From: Glycomyces harbinensis
GTDB lineage: Bacteria; Actinomycetota; Actinomycetes; Mycobacteriales; Micromonosporaceae
Direction of reading: 5' to 3'
DNA length: 64,000 nt
Assembly: GCF_900101745.1 (NCBI RefSeq)
Contig: NZ_FNAD01000018.1
Coordinates: forward strand, 79,906-143,905
The notes under the pieces are model-generated. The model was not told the origin of the DNA. It made no database searches and saw only the letters and a list, made by a program, of their open reading frames with translations. The position numbers were made by a program, and so were the translations under genes. This document shows, piece after piece, positions 33,595 to 42,177 of this stretch; positions within the stretch are counted from its first letter, which is position 1; the number at the start of each line of letters is the position of its first letter.

Positions 33595-34407
33595 ATGACG
33601 AACGACAAAGCCGCACGCTTCCGCTCCCTCCACACCACACCCCCGCTGCGCCTCCCGAACTGCTGGGACGCCGGCAGCGCCGCGGTCATCGCCGCCGCGG
33701 GCGCCGAAGCGATCGCGACCACCAGTGCCGGGATCGCCTGGAGCCTCGGGCGCCCCGACGGGGACGCGATCGACCGCGAGACCGCGCTCGCCGCGATCGA
33801 GCGAGTGGTCAAGGCCGTCGACGTGCCGGTCACCGCCGACATCGAGAGCGGCTTCGGCGCCACGCCGAAGGACGTCGCCGAAACCCTCGCCGCGGTCGCC
33901 GGCACCGGTGCGGTCGGCGTCAACATCGAGGACTCCGACGTCGGGACGCCCGGCGCGCTGCGCCCGATCGCCGAGCAGGCCGAACGGTACGCCGCCGCCC
34001 GCGAAGGGGCCGGCGCCGACCTGTTCATCAACGCGCGCATCGACGTCTACCTCATGGGCATCGGCGAGGAGGCCGCCCGCCTCGACGCCGTCGTCGAGCG
34101 CGCGGGCGCCTACGCCGAGGCCGGCGTCGACGGGATCTTCGTGCCCGGCGTGGCCGACGCGGCGGTGATCGCCGAACTGGTGCAGGCGATCCGGCTGCCG
34201 CTCAACGTGCTGGCCGGCCCCGGCTCGCCGACGCCGTCCGAACTCGGCAGGCTCGGCGTCGCCCGCATCAGCCTCGGCAGCGGCGTCGCCTCCGCGGCCT
34301 ACGGCGTGGCCCGGCGGGTCACGCTCGCCCTCCTCGAAGAGGACGCCTACGCCCCGGGCGAGGGCGGCGCCGACTACGGCACCATGCAGGGCCTGCTCCT
34401 GCGCTGA
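33595..34407 (+). CDS. Isocitrate lyase/PEP mutase family protein
   Basis: 270 residues with the ICL/PEPM alpha/beta barrel: PNCWDAGSAAVIAAAGAEAI, the TADIESGFG metal loop, GVNIEDS, and FINARIDVYL. The active-site lid cysteine typical of isocitrate lyase (KKCGH) is absent, so it belongs to the broad PEP mutase-like/oxaloacetate decarboxylase-like group that cleaves or rearranges 2-oxo-acid C-C or C-P bonds. ATG 33595 is favoured over the upstream ATG at 33541, since the family begins near KAARFRSLH. Single gene, closed by a hairpin at 34435. Confidence 0.85.
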   Translation: MTNDKAARFRSLHTTPPLRLPNCWDAGSAAVIAAAGAEAIATTSAGIAWSLGRPDGDAIDRETALAAIERVVKAVDVPVTADIESGFGATPKDVAETLAAVAGTGAVGVNIEDSDVGTPGALRPIAEQAERYAAAREGAGADLFINARIDVYLMGIGEEAARLDAVVERAGAYAEAGVDGIFVPGVADAAVIAELVQAIRLPLNVLAGPGSPTPSELGRLGVARISLGSGVASAAYGVARRVTLALLEEDAYAPGEGGADYGTMQGLLLR

Positions 34408-34434
34408 CCCCGTTCGCCGCGCGGTCGCGGCCAC

Positions 34435-34464
34435 GGCGGCCGGCGGGGCAACCCGCCGGCCGCC
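34435..34464 (+). terminator. Hairpin after the ICL/PEPM-family gene
   Basis: GGCGGCCGGCGGG (34435-34447) pairs perfectly with CCCGCCGGCCGCC (34452-34464) around GCAA. Confidence 0.6.
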
Positions 34465-34524
34465 CCGCCCGACCTCACCGCCGCACGGAAGGCACTGTCG
34501 GTCGCTCCCGCTAAGCTCGCGGGC

Positions 34525-34887
34525 ATGTCAGAACGACCGGAATTCGCGAGCTTCCCCAACGTGACGTTCGTCGAGGGCGAGACGAACGACTCGGTGATCT
34601 ACAGTCCCGGCGGCTCGGCCGACATCCACCTGCAGGAGGTCTTCGCCGCCCACGGGCTCGAAGGCTCCGGCTACGACTGGCAGTCGGCGGTGCACGCCGC
34701 CCTGGTCGAGCGCGGTCCGCTGCTCGAGCGGTTCGCCTTCGACTCCGAGGCCGGCATGTTCTGCGCCTACGGCACCGACCGCGAGGCGCTCGGCGAGGTC
34801 GCGACGACCCTCGAAGCGCTCCTCGCCCAACCGGTGAAGCTGGTGGAGGCGCTGGCCGTCGCCGCCGAACGCGACCTGTTCGACTAG
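34525..34887 (+). CDS. Imm51-like immunity protein
   Basis: 120 residues. FAFDSEAGMFCAYGTDREAL in the C-terminal half resembles the Imm51 family (PF15595), small cytosolic proteins that neutralise polymorphic toxins. The residues before it (NDSVIYSPGGSADIHLQEVF, then the HGLEGSGYDWQSAV stretch) also fit. No toxin gene is adjacent, so it is an orphan immunity-like protein, either protective against toxins from kin or recruited for another task. TAAGCT ends seven bases before the ATG with no ribosome site, so translation is probably leaderless. Confidence 0.6.
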   Translation: MSERPEFASFPNVTFVEGETNDSVIYSPGGSADIHLQEVFAAHGLEGSGYDWQSAVHAALVERGPLLERFAFDSEAGMFCAYGTDREALGEVATTLEALLAQPVKLVEALAVAAERDLFD

Positions 34888-34904
34888 CGGGCCGAGCCGA
34901 GACC

Positions 34905-35351
34905 TCACTGCTGCGGGGCGTCTCGGATCATGCAGGTGAGGCGGCCGGTGCACACACGCCGGCCCTCGTCGTCGCTCACGATGATCTCGTAGGTCGCCGT
35001 CGAGCGGCCCCGGTGGATCGGGGTCGCCACCCCCTCGACGCTCCCCGAGCGGACCGCCCGGTGATGCGTCACGTTGAGGTCCACGCCGACCGCGATCCTG
35101 CCGGGGCCCGCGTGGAGCATCGCGCCCACCGAGCCGAGCGTCTCGGCCAGGACCGCCGAGGCCCCGCCGTGCAGGAGCCCGTAGGGCTGCCGGTTCCCCT
35201 CGACGGCCATCCGCGCCACGACCCGCTCGGCCGCAGCCTCGATCACGTCGATGCCCATGCGGTCGCCCAGCTCTCCGGCGGAGAACAGCCTGTCGAGGTC
35301 CATGCCCGCACCGGCGAACCGCTCGCGCACCTCAGGGGGAATCTCGGTCAT
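34905..35351 (-). CDS. PaaI-family hotdog thioesterase
   Basis: 148 residues with the hotdog fold. LLHGGASAVLAETLGSVGAM contains the HGG-x-x-x-x-x-x-E/D active-site helix of PaaI/YbdB-like acyl-CoA thioesterases, preceded by ERVVARMAVEG and followed by AVGVDLNVTHHRAVRSG. It hydrolyses acyl-CoA, perhaps aryl-CoA, in the cytosol. ATG 35351 was chosen; a further 18 codons upstream look like noise. It converges with the Imm51-like gene. Confidence 0.85.
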   Translation of the reverse strand: MTEIPPEVRERFAGAGMDLDRLFSAGELGDRMGIDVIEAAAERVVARMAVEGNRQPYGLLHGGASAVLAETLGSVGAMLHAGPGRIAVGVDLNVTHHRAVRSGSVEGVATPIHRGRSTATYEIIVSDDEGRRVCTGRLTCMIRDAPQQ

Positions 35352-35465
35352 GCCTGGCGGCTCCGTTCCGTCCGGGGCCGCGCGGGACCGCGCGGCTCTC
35401 GGCACAGTCTAGGTCGGCTCCGGATTCTCACGGCGCCGTCGCCCGCTTCGCCCCGGCCCGGGCAT

Positions 35466-35507
35466 GCGGCGGGGCCGCGGGCGCGAAAGCGCCTGCGGCC
35501 CCGCCGC
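35466..35507 (-). terminator. 19-bp hairpin with GAAA loop after the CE1-CBM2 gene
   Basis: Arms 35466-35484 and 35489-35507 pair with one mismatch (G opposite T) around a GAAA tetraloop. It is 13 bases beyond the esterase stop on the minus strand. Confidence 0.65.
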
Positions 35508-35520
35508 TCTCCAGGGGGTG

Positions 35521-36834
35521 TCAGGCAGGTGTACAGGTCACCGTCGGGGTCACTGCCGATCCCGTTCCGATGAAGCCCCAGGCCGACGATTTCGTCTGGC
35601 CCGCGTTCACCGTACCGTTCCAGTCCACATCGGTCGCGGTCACGGTCGACCCGCTCGAGGTCACGGTCGCGTTCCAGGAACTGGAGATCGTCTGGCCGGC
35701 CGGCCAGGTCCACGTCAGCCTCCAGCCGCTGATCGCCGCGTCGCCCGCCGTCACGTCGACGTTGGCCTGCCAGCCCGAGTTCCACGAGCTGACCACCTTG
35801 ACGGCCGCCGAGCACCCGCCCGCGGGCCCCGCCGTGGGGCTCGTCGTCGGGTCGGTCGGCCCGCTCGTCGGCGAGGTCGTCGGCTCGGTGTCCGTGTCGT
35901 ACCCGAAGAACTCCAGCGCCCGCGACGCCATGCCCCACGCGTACAGGTTGTGCCCCGTCCCCTGCAGGCTGATCGCCTCGACCGCGGCCTGGGCCCCGGT
36001 GCCGCCGTAGCGGGTCCGGTTCCAGTTCGTCTGCGGCACGTCGGAGAGGTCCGGGGTCTGGTCGGTCCCGTGGACGTTCGTCCACTGGTCGATCTGCTCC
36101 TGGAAGTTGGGGTACCGCAGCGTGTCGTCGTTGGTGCCGTGCCAGATCTGCATCCGCGGCCACGGGCCCGAGTATCCGGCGTTGTTGGACCGCACCGCGT
36201 CGCCCCACTGCTGCGGGGTCCGGTTGATCGTGCCGCCCGAGCACTCCGAGTTCCACTCGGAGCCGTTCGTGGTCGCGAAGCACGTGTACGGGACGCCCGA
36301 GAAGGCCGCGCCCGCCTCGAACACCTCGGGGTAGACCGCGAGCATCACGTTGGTCATCATCGCGCCCGAGGACACCCCGGTCGAATAGACCTGGTCCGGG
36401 TCCACGTTGTACCGCGCGTCGACCCAGTCCATCATGGACTTGACGCCGACCGAGTCGCTGCCGCCGCCCGACAGCGAGGCCGGGGACGAGACGTCCCAGC
36501 ACTTGCTCGACCGCGTCACCGACGGGTACAGCACGACGAACCCGTGCTGGTCCGCCAGCTGGGCCCACTCGGTGCCGCTGTGGAAGGCCGGACCTGAGCC
36601 GGTGCAGTAGTGGAGGGCCACCACCAGCGCCGGCTCCGGGTCGACGTTGTCGGGCACGTACAGGTACATCTGGAGGTTGCTGGGGTTGTTCCCGAAGTTC
36701 GTGATCTCGGTCAGGCTCGCCGCACTGGCCGGCCTGGGCATCATGACCGCGACGAGGGCGGCCGCCGCGACGAAGATCGCGGCCGCCGCCGCGACCAGTC
36801 CTCGCCGCACGCGCGGGTGGGTTGCAACTGACAT
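35521..36834 (-). CDS. Secreted CE1-type esterase (PHB-depolymerase family) with CBM2
   Basis: 437 residues. Signal peptide to about residue 39 (PASA-AS). Catalytic domain ~40-325 of the PHB depolymerase/CE1 family: [12 protein letters not shown] as oxyanion loop, nucleophile S155 in GVSSGAMM, Asp in WHGTNDDTL, and His in TGHNLYAWG. It is most likely an acetylxylan or feruloyl esterase. A Thr/Ser/Pro linker follows, then a CBM2 (about 338-437) with two end cysteines and the conserved tryptophans that bind cellulose or xylan ([29 protein letters not shown]). AGAGGA precedes the ATG. The promoter (36932-36960) overlaps a CebR-like operator, so induction by cello-oligosaccharides is likely. Confidence 0.87.
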   Translation of the reverse strand: MSVATHPRVRRGLVAAAAAIFVAAAALVAVMMPRPASAASLTEITNFGNNPSNLQMYLYVPDNVDPEPALVVALHYCTGSGPAFHSGTEWAQLADQHGFVVLYPSVTRSSKCWDVSSPASLSGGGSDSVGVKSMMDWVDARYNVDPDQVYSTGVSSGAMMTNVMLAVYPEVFEAGAAFSGVPYTCFATTNGSEWNSECSGGTINRTPQQWGDAVRSNNAGYSGPWPRMQIWHGTNDDTLRYPNFQEQIDQWTNVHGTDQTPDLSDVPQTNWNRTRYGGTGAQAAVEAISLQGTGHNLYAWGMASRALEFFGYDTDTEPTTSPTSGPTDPTTSPTAGPAGGCSAAVKVVSSWNSGWQANVDVTAGDAAISGWRLTWTWPAGQTISSSWNATVTSSGSTVTATDVDWNGTVNAGQTKSSAWGFIGTGSAVTPTVTCTPA

Positions 36835-36931
36835 GGGGTCCTCTCTAGACGCTGCCGGGGCGTCGGGACGGCCCGGGGATCAGGCCGTGCGAGCCGGAAG
36901 AAGGAACGGGGGTCGCAATGAGGGTCCACAC

Positions 36932-36970
36932 ACTATATATCTATGGACTTCGATATGCAAGCGCTCCCAA
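36932..36970 (-). promoter_or_regulatory. Sigma-70-type promoter with overlapping CebR-like operator
   Basis: On the minus strand -35 TTGCAT (36960-36955), a 17-base spacer, then -10 TATAGT (36937-36932) form a near-ideal promoter for the CE1-CBM2 gene. TTGGGAGCGCTTGCAT (36970-36955) covers the -35. Its left half equals that of the CebR operator TGGGAGCGCTCCCA known from Streptomyces cellulose genes; the right half is degenerate. A CebR-family regulator must be encoded elsewhere. Confidence 0.65.
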
Positions 36971-36978
36971 CACGGCGC

Positions 36979-37614
36979 TCAGGCCCGTTCGCCCGCCGCC
37001 GCCGCGATGCCCAGGCCGATCAGGGCCGTGCCCCCGGTCCGCCCGAGGATCAGCCTCGGCCGCGGCTTCTTCAGCGCCTCCCGCGCCGCCGAGGCCACCA
37101 GTCCCCACACCGAGTCGCACGCCGCGCACAGCACCGCGAACGTCCCGCCCAGCAGCAGCATCTGCATCGTCGCCGAACCGGCCGCGGGGTTCACGAACTG
37201 CGGCAGGATCGCCAGGAAGAACAGGATCGACTTCGGGTTGAGCAGGCCCACCATGAAACCCTCGGCCATCGTCGCCAGCACCCGCTTCGGCGAGTCCGCC
37301 CCGTCCTCGGGAGACGCCATGAGGCCCTTGCGGTCCCGCAGCGCCTTCACGCCCAGGTAGACCAGATACGCCGCGCCCGCGTACTTCACGATCGCGAACG
37401 CCAGCGCCGACTCGGTGATGAGCGCCCCGAGTCCGACCGCGACCAGCGCCGAGGAGCAGAACGTGCCCAGCGCGTTGCCCCAGGCCGTCAGCACGGCCTG
37501 CCGTCGTCCGTAGGCGATGGCGCGCCCGACGACGAACATGACCGACGGGCCGGGGATCAGGATGAGGATGAGGGAGGCGACGAGGAACGCCAGGAACTGC
37601 GGAGTGCTCGACAT
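36979..37614 (-). CDS. LysE/RhtB-family amino acid exporter
   Basis: 211 residues with six hydrophobic helices. LILIPGPSVMFVVGRAIAYG carries the family PGP motif near residue 22. GVKALRDRK in the central loop and VGLLNPKSILFFLAILPQFV are typical RhtB marks. Such proteins export homoserine, threonine, lysine or related metabolites. The start at 37614 has only a weak ribosome site. It is divergent from the next membrane protein. Confidence 0.9.
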   Translation of the reverse strand: MSSTPQFLAFLVASLILILIPGPSVMFVVGRAIAYGRRQAVLTAWGNALGTFCSSALVAVGLGALITESALAFAIVKYAGAAYLVYLGVKALRDRKGLMASPEDGADSPKRVLATMAEGFMVGLLNPKSILFFLAILPQFVNPAAGSATMQMLLLGGTFAVLCAACDSVWGLVASAAREALKKPRPRLILGRTGGTALIGLGIAAAAGERA

Positions 37615-37737
37615 GCACCGATCGAACCATCCGCGCGGCGGGTTGGCAACCGCGTATCCGGTCCCGTGGACCGGCCCGATCCGGGGTGACGCATGATACA
37701 GGGATCCTGTCCACCCCCCTTCCACACAGGAGCATGC

Positions 37738-39399
37738 ATGGACCGCCCCACCGGCACGGGGACCCAACCGCCCCACGACAACCCGACACTGACCTTCCGA
37801 CGGCCGGCGGCAAGCGCCTTCCCGCCGCCGCGCTCCTACAGCCCGCCGGTGCACCCCCTCGGCGACGCCGCCCGCGTCGCCGGCGGCCTCGCCCTGCTGG
37901 CCCTCCCGGTCGCCGCCCTGGTGCTCGCGTACCTCCTCCCCACGATCCGCACGATCCAGCTCAGCCGCATCGAGCACCTCGGGATCTTCGACGACTCCAA
38001 CGCGATCGGCCCGGCGAACTACGACGACCAGATCGCCGGGGGCGCCTTCGTCGACGGCCTCGCCCGGCTCATCGGGCCGATCCTCGTGACCGTCCTCATC
38101 GGAGCGGTGCTGGCGCCGCTGCTCGCGTGGGTCCTCCACCGCTCCGGCGCCCGCACCCGCGCCGCCTCCCGGATCGTCTGGACGCTCGCCGCGGTCGCCT
38201 TCGCGCCCACCGCGGTCACCGTCGCCTGGATCGCGGACCGCGTCCTGTCCGGGAGCGACCGCGAACTGGGCGTGTACGACTGGACCGGGCTCCTCGCCGG
38301 CGTCGTGCTCGGCCTCGGCGTCCTGGCCGGGCTCGCCGCCCAGCGCGGCGGCGCCGCCACCGGCAGGCCCGCCGCCGGGGCGCTCACCGTCGCCGGGCTG
38401 AGCGCCTTCGCGCTCGTCGCCGCCGGCCTCCAGTCCTTCGCCTACACCTCGGTCAGCGAGGTGCCCGGGGACGCCCCGCCCCCGGTCGTCCAGATCTTCG
38501 AGGGCCTCTACGTCGGCCGCAACATCGGCACCGCCGCGGCCGTCTCGGTGCTGCTGCTGACGATCCTCGCCGGACTCGGCCTCGCGGCCGCCGTCCTGTT
38601 CCTGGTCTCGCACCTCAGGATCGACGTCACCGCCGGCCCCGCCGAACCCGACAGGGCCCGGCCCCTCGCGCTCACCGCAGGGATCACCGCGCTGGTGCTC
38701 GCCCTCGCCGCGGTCGGCTACTTCCTCCTGCCGTGGATCACCCGGATCGGCGAAGGCCCCGACGGCGACTACGACCTGTGGTTCATCATCCGCCAGACCT
38801 GGGGCCCGCCCCTGGTCACCACCGCCGTCGCCCTCGCGACCGCGCTCATCGGCGGCTTCGCGATCGGCGCGCTGCGCCCCTTCGGCGACGGCTCGCGCTG
38901 GCTTCTGCTCCTGTTCGCGCCCTGGCTGTTCGTCGGCTCCGGGCCCCTCGGCGCGGCCAACCTCGAGGCGATCGCCGAGGACGGCGAATGGATGGTCATC
39001 GGCTCGTTCCCGGCCCGGGTCTGGGTCGCCATCCCCGTCCTGTTCCTGTTCACCGCCCTGTTCTGGGGCCTGGAGGACCGCCGCCGCGCCGCCCTGCACG
39101 AAGGTATGTCCGAAAAGGACGCCCGCCGCGCGTTCGTCGCCGGCGCCTGGCCCATGACGGCGCTCCTGGGCCTCGCCCTGCTCCTGGTCTTCGGCCAGGA
39201 CGTGTTCTGGCAGCAGATCACCTGGCAGGGGATGCTCTCGACCGGCTACATGATGCACGCCCTGGAGAACCTCGACTTCGAGCACACGGCGGTCACCCTC
39301 GGCTACCCGATCCCCGTGCTCGCCGCCGTCGTCCTCGCGGCGCTGGCCCTGGCGATCTGGTACCTGCCGAAGGTCGCCGTCAAGGTCGGCCGCGAATAG
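37738..39399 (+). CDS. Large polytopic membrane protein
   Basis: 553 residues, function unknown. A ~55-residue Pro-rich cytosolic N-terminus is followed by about 12 hydrophobic helices. The loop LPTIRTIQLSRIEHLGIFDD after the first helix recalls the opening of MalF-type sugar permeases ('YP..rtiylSf'), and the second half (from about residue 320) has a similar helix pattern, so it could be a degenerate two-lobed ABC permease. No EAA loop, ATPase or binding protein is nearby. AGGAG lies seven bases before the ATG at 37738. It is followed by a perfect hairpin. Confidence 0.6.
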   Translation: MDRPTGTGTQPPHDNPTLTFRRPAASAFPPPRSYSPPVHPLGDAARVAGGLALLALPVAALVLAYLLPTIRTIQLSRIEHLGIFDDSNAIGPANYDDQIAGGAFVDGLARLIGPILVTVLIGAVLAPLLAWVLHRSGARTRAASRIVWTLAAVAFAPTAVTVAWIADRVLSGSDRELGVYDWTGLLAGVVLGLGVLAGLAAQRGGAATGRPAAGALTVAGLSAFALVAAGLQSFAYTSVSEVPGDAPPPVVQIFEGLYVGRNIGTAAAVSVLLLTILAGLGLAAAVLFLVSHLRIDVTAGPAEPDRARPLALTAGITALVLALAAVGYFLLPWITRIGEGPDGDYDLWFIIRQTWGPPLVTTAVALATALIGGFAIGALRPFGDGSRWLLLLFAPWLFVGSGPLGAANLEAIAEDGEWMVIGSFPARVWVAIPVLFLFTALFWGLEDRRRAALHEGMSEKDARRAFVAGAWPMTALLGLALLLVFGQDVFWQQITWQGMLSTGYMMHALENLDFEHTAVTLGYPIPVLAAVVLAALALAIWYLPKVAVKVGRE

Positions 39400-39436
39400 C
39401 GGTAGAGGGGCCGGCTGATGCCGGCCCCTCTACCGC
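39399..39436. terminator. 17-bp perfect hairpin between convergent genes
   Basis: GCGGTAGAGGGGCCGGC (39399-39415), TGAT loop, exact complement 39420-39436. It overlaps the last base of the membrane-protein stop and lies 10 bases from the stop of the convergent phosphatase gene, so it can serve both. Confidence 0.7.
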
Positions 39437-39446
39437 GCGTTCAGGT

Positions 39447-39989
39447 TCAACTGCGGACGAACTCGATGTCGTGGAAGCGCCGCGCCGCCGTGTCGTAGTG
39501 CAGCCGCGCGCCCTCCATGTAGCCGAACAGCGCGCCCCACTCGTCGTGCTCGGCCTCGGGGAACAGCGCCACCAGGCCGCACTCGATGTGGCCGCCGTGG
39601 CCGATGACCAGCCCCGCGTCGCCCGGACCGAGCGGCGACATCAGCTCGCCCCACTGGCGCCCGAGCGCGTGCGAGTAGTCGCTGACGGCGCTGCCGCGGC
39701 GGCCCACCAGCCGCGCCAGCCGCGTGAACGGGGCGCCGACGTCGTGCGAGGCCGCCTGCGACTCCTGGAGGAACGCGTTCACGTTGTGCAGCGTCGGCAG
39801 TTCGGTGGTCACCGCGAAGCCCATCGCGATCGCCGTCTCCCTCGCCCGGGGCGCGACGCTGGTCGCCACGACCTCGAACGGGCCCATCAGGGTGCCGGAC
39901 CAGCGGGCGAGCTCGACACCCTCCTGGGAGAGATGGACGGCCTCGTCCCCGTTGCGCTTGCTGTGCCGACGGATCTCGAGCATGGGCAT
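39447..39989 (-). CDS. Histidine phosphatase-superfamily protein with altered RHG motif
   Basis: 180 residues. EIRRHSKRNGDEAVHLSQEG at the N-terminus is the phosphohistidine motif, but reads R-H-S where RHG is usual. VVATSVAPRARETAIAMG matches 'SpL.RA.qTA', and LVIGHGGHIECGLVAL holds the second histidine. Overall it follows the phosphoglycerate mutase/SixA-like fold. Substrate unknown; phosphatase activity is probable because both His and the Arg residues are kept. The ATG at 39989 has a purine-rich AGAAGAGA upstream. Confidence 0.78.
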   Translation of the reverse strand: MPMLEIRRHSKRNGDEAVHLSQEGVELARWSGTLMGPFEVVATSVAPRARETAIAMGFAVTTELPTLHNVNAFLQESQAASHDVGAPFTRLARLVGRRGSAVSDYSHALGRQWGELMSPLGPGDAGLVIGHGGHIECGLVALFPEAEHDEWGALFGYMEGARLHYDTAARRFHDIEFVRS

Positions 39990-40210
39990 AAGGGCGGTCT
40001 CTTCTCTTCTCGAACACGCTGGACGGCAGGGCGGAGCGTGCGGTGCGGCGGCGGTCCGCCTCGAGCCTACGCGGCCCGGCAGCCCCGGGCCAGGACGGCT
40101 GCGAGACCTACATTAAGGCTCCGGTCGCACTGCGGCGCAAGAGCCCTCCCGCAGTCCAGAACGGTGCGAACCGCCCGCCCGGGCGCATCCGCCGCCCGCC
40201 TTCACCCGGC

Positions 40211-40858
40211 TCAGCGGCCCTTCGGCTGCAGCAGCCCGCGCTCGTAGGCCGCGGCCACCGCCGCGGCCCGGTCGTTGACCTCCAGCTTCGCGTAGACGTG
40301 CACGAGGTGGGTCTTGACCGTCGCCTCCGAGATGAACAGCTCCGCCGCGGTCTCCCTGTTGCTGCGGCCCTTCGCGATGAGCGCCAGCACCTCCAGCTCG
40401 CGGTCGCTCAGGGGCCCCGCCGCGGCGGGCCTGCGGACCCGGTCCATCAGGACCGACGCGACCGACGGCGCCAGCACCGTCCCGCCCTCGTGCGCCGCCC
40501 GGATCGCCCGCCGCAGCTCCTGCGGCGAGGCGTCCTTGAGCAGATAGCCCGCAGCCCCCGCCTCGATCGCCGGCAGCACGTCCGAATCGGTGTCGTACGT
40601 GGTCAGCACCAGGACCTTCGCGGGCACGCGCAGCGCCGCGAGCTCCCTGATGGCCGACACGCCGTCGGTCCCGGGCATCCGCAGGTCCATGAGGATGACG
40701 TCCGGCCCGAGCGCGAGCGCCCGGTCCACCGCCTCCCGCCCGTCCGAGGCCTCGCCGACCACGTCGACGTCCTCGGTCCGGTCGAACATGCCGCGCAGCC
40801 CGTCGCGCACCACCGGATGGTCGTCGACGATGAGGACCCGGATCGGCTCAGGCGCCAT
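40211..40858 (-). CDS. NarL/LuxR-type response regulator
   Basis: 215 residues. The receiver domain (6-122) has acidic pocket VDD at 11-13, phospho-acceptor D58 in LMDLRMPG and Lys in LLKDA. The LuxR helix-turn-helix (about 148-210) reads LSDRELEVLALIAKGRSNRE then ISEATVKTHLVHVYAKL. Its start overlaps the kinase gene by 11 bases. It should be phosphorylated by that kinase and probably controls the ABC exporter genes of the same operon, perhaps through the 26-base palindrome at 43935. Confidence 0.93.
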   Translation of the reverse strand: MAPEPIRVLIVDDHPVVRDGLRGMFDRTEDVDVVGEASDGREAVDRALALGPDVILMDLRMPGTDGVSAIRELAALRVPAKVLVLTTYDTDSDVLPAIEAGAAGYLLKDASPQELRRAIRAAHEGGTVLAPSVASVLMDRVRRPAAAGPLSDRELEVLALIAKGRSNRETAAELFISEATVKTHLVHVYAKLEVNDRAAAVAAAYERGLLQPKGR

Positions 40859-42173
40859 CGGGCACCGCCTGCGCGATCGCGGGGACGCTCGCCGACACCA
40901 CGGTGCCCCGGCCCGGCTCGGACTCGATCGACAGGCGCCCGTCGAGGCGCGCGACGCGCTGGCGCATCGCCGACAGCCCGTAGCCGCCCTTCCCGGAGGC
41001 CCTGGTGCGGCCCGGTTCGAACCCGAGCCCGTCGTCGCGCACGTCGATCGCCAACTGATCCTCCATATAGGAAAGTGTGATGCCGACGCGGCCCGCCTCG
41101 GCGTGCTTGGCCACGTTCGTCAACGCCTCCTGCGCGATCCGCAGCAGCGTCACCTCGACCTCCGGGTGCATCGGCCGGGCCTCGCCGGTCGTGACCAGCT
41201 CGACCGGGACCGACTCGGACGCCGACCACTTGGACGAGACCTCCGCGAGCGCCTCCGGCAGCTGCGAGGCGTCCAGCGTCGGCGGCCCGATGGCCTGCAC
41301 GGTCCGGCGGGCTTCGGCGAGGCTGTCGCGGGCGAGGTCGAGCGCGGAGTCGAGGTGGCGCCGCCGCTGCGCCTCGTCGTCGGTCCCGTCGACCGCGTGG
41401 AGCTGCGCGATGATGCCCGCCAGGCCCTGCGCGACGGTGTCGTGGATCTCGCGGGCCATGCGCTGGCGCTCGTCCAGGACGCCCGCCTCGCGGGCCTGGG
41501 TCATCAGCTGCATGTGGAGCCCTGCGTTCTCCTCCAGCGCGGCCTCCCTGGTGCGGAAGGCCTCTTCGCGCTCGGAGTTGAGCCGCGACATCTGGTCGTT
41601 GAGCCGGAATCCGACGCTGATGGCGGCGATCTGGACCACCACGACGATCGCGTAGATCAGGACGCCCTCGGTGGTGACCCCGCCGCTGAGGATCGAGGAG
41701 TTGACGACGAGCGACGTCGCCGCGATCCCGGCGACCACGACCCTGTGCGGCCGCAGGAGTCCCGCGTGGAAGAAGCCGGTGATGCCGAAGATGAAATAGA
41801 ACATGTCGCGGCTCATCAGCACCGCGCACAGGCCGATCATGACGAAGAAGTACAGCGTGAAGCGCCACGCGTGGGCGTCGCCCCGTTTGAGGGTCGCATA
41901 CCCCCACAGGGCGATCGCGGTCTTGGAGGGCCGGCGGGTGTACATCGCGAACACCCACAGGGCCGCGACGGCCGCGATCGCGAGGGTGGTGAGGCGGAAG
42001 CCGACGCCGCGGTCCGTGACGAGCTGCGTCAGGCCGGCGCTGAACACCAGGGTCGCGTAGGGGAGCCATTCCATGAACCGGTTGTACTTGAAGTCGATCT
42101 TGGACTGGCGCCGCTCGTACTCGGCGGCGTCGTCGAGCGTGCGCTCACCGCTGCTGCGCGACCCTGGCGTCAT
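40848..42173 (-). CDS. Two-component sensor histidine kinase (HisKA_3)
   Basis: 441 residues. Five or six membrane helices (about 35-190) with almost no external loop suggest sensing within the membrane, as in DesK-like or antibiotic-sensing kinases. A coiled coil (about 190-232) leads to the HisKA_3 H-box MAREIHDTVAQGLAGI with H244 phosphorylated. The ATPase domain contains LLRIAQEALTNVAKHA (N box) and VRDDGLGF (G1). GGGAG upstream lies in the preceding permease gene, four bases away, so the ABC exporter, kinase and regulator form one operon. Confidence 0.92.
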   Translation of the reverse strand: MTPGSRSSGERTLDDAAEYERRQSKIDFKYNRFMEWLPYATLVFSAGLTQLVTDRGVGFRLTTLAIAAVAALWVFAMYTRRPSKTAIALWGYATLKRGDAHAWRFTLYFFVMIGLCAVLMSRDMFYFIFGITGFFHAGLLRPHRVVVAGIAATSLVVNSSILSGGVTTEGVLIYAIVVVVQIAAISVGFRLNDQMSRLNSEREEAFRTREAALEENAGLHMQLMTQAREAGVLDERQRMAREIHDTVAQGLAGIIAQLHAVDGTDDEAQRRRHLDSALDLARDSLAEARRTVQAIGPPTLDASQLPEALAEVSSKWSASESVPVELVTTGEARPMHPEVEVTLLRIAQEALTNVAKHAEAGRVGITLSYMEDQLAIDVRDDGLGFEPGRTRASGKGGYGLSAMRQRVARLDGRLSIESEPGRGTVVSASVPAIAQAVPDGA

Positions 42174-42177
42174 GACG

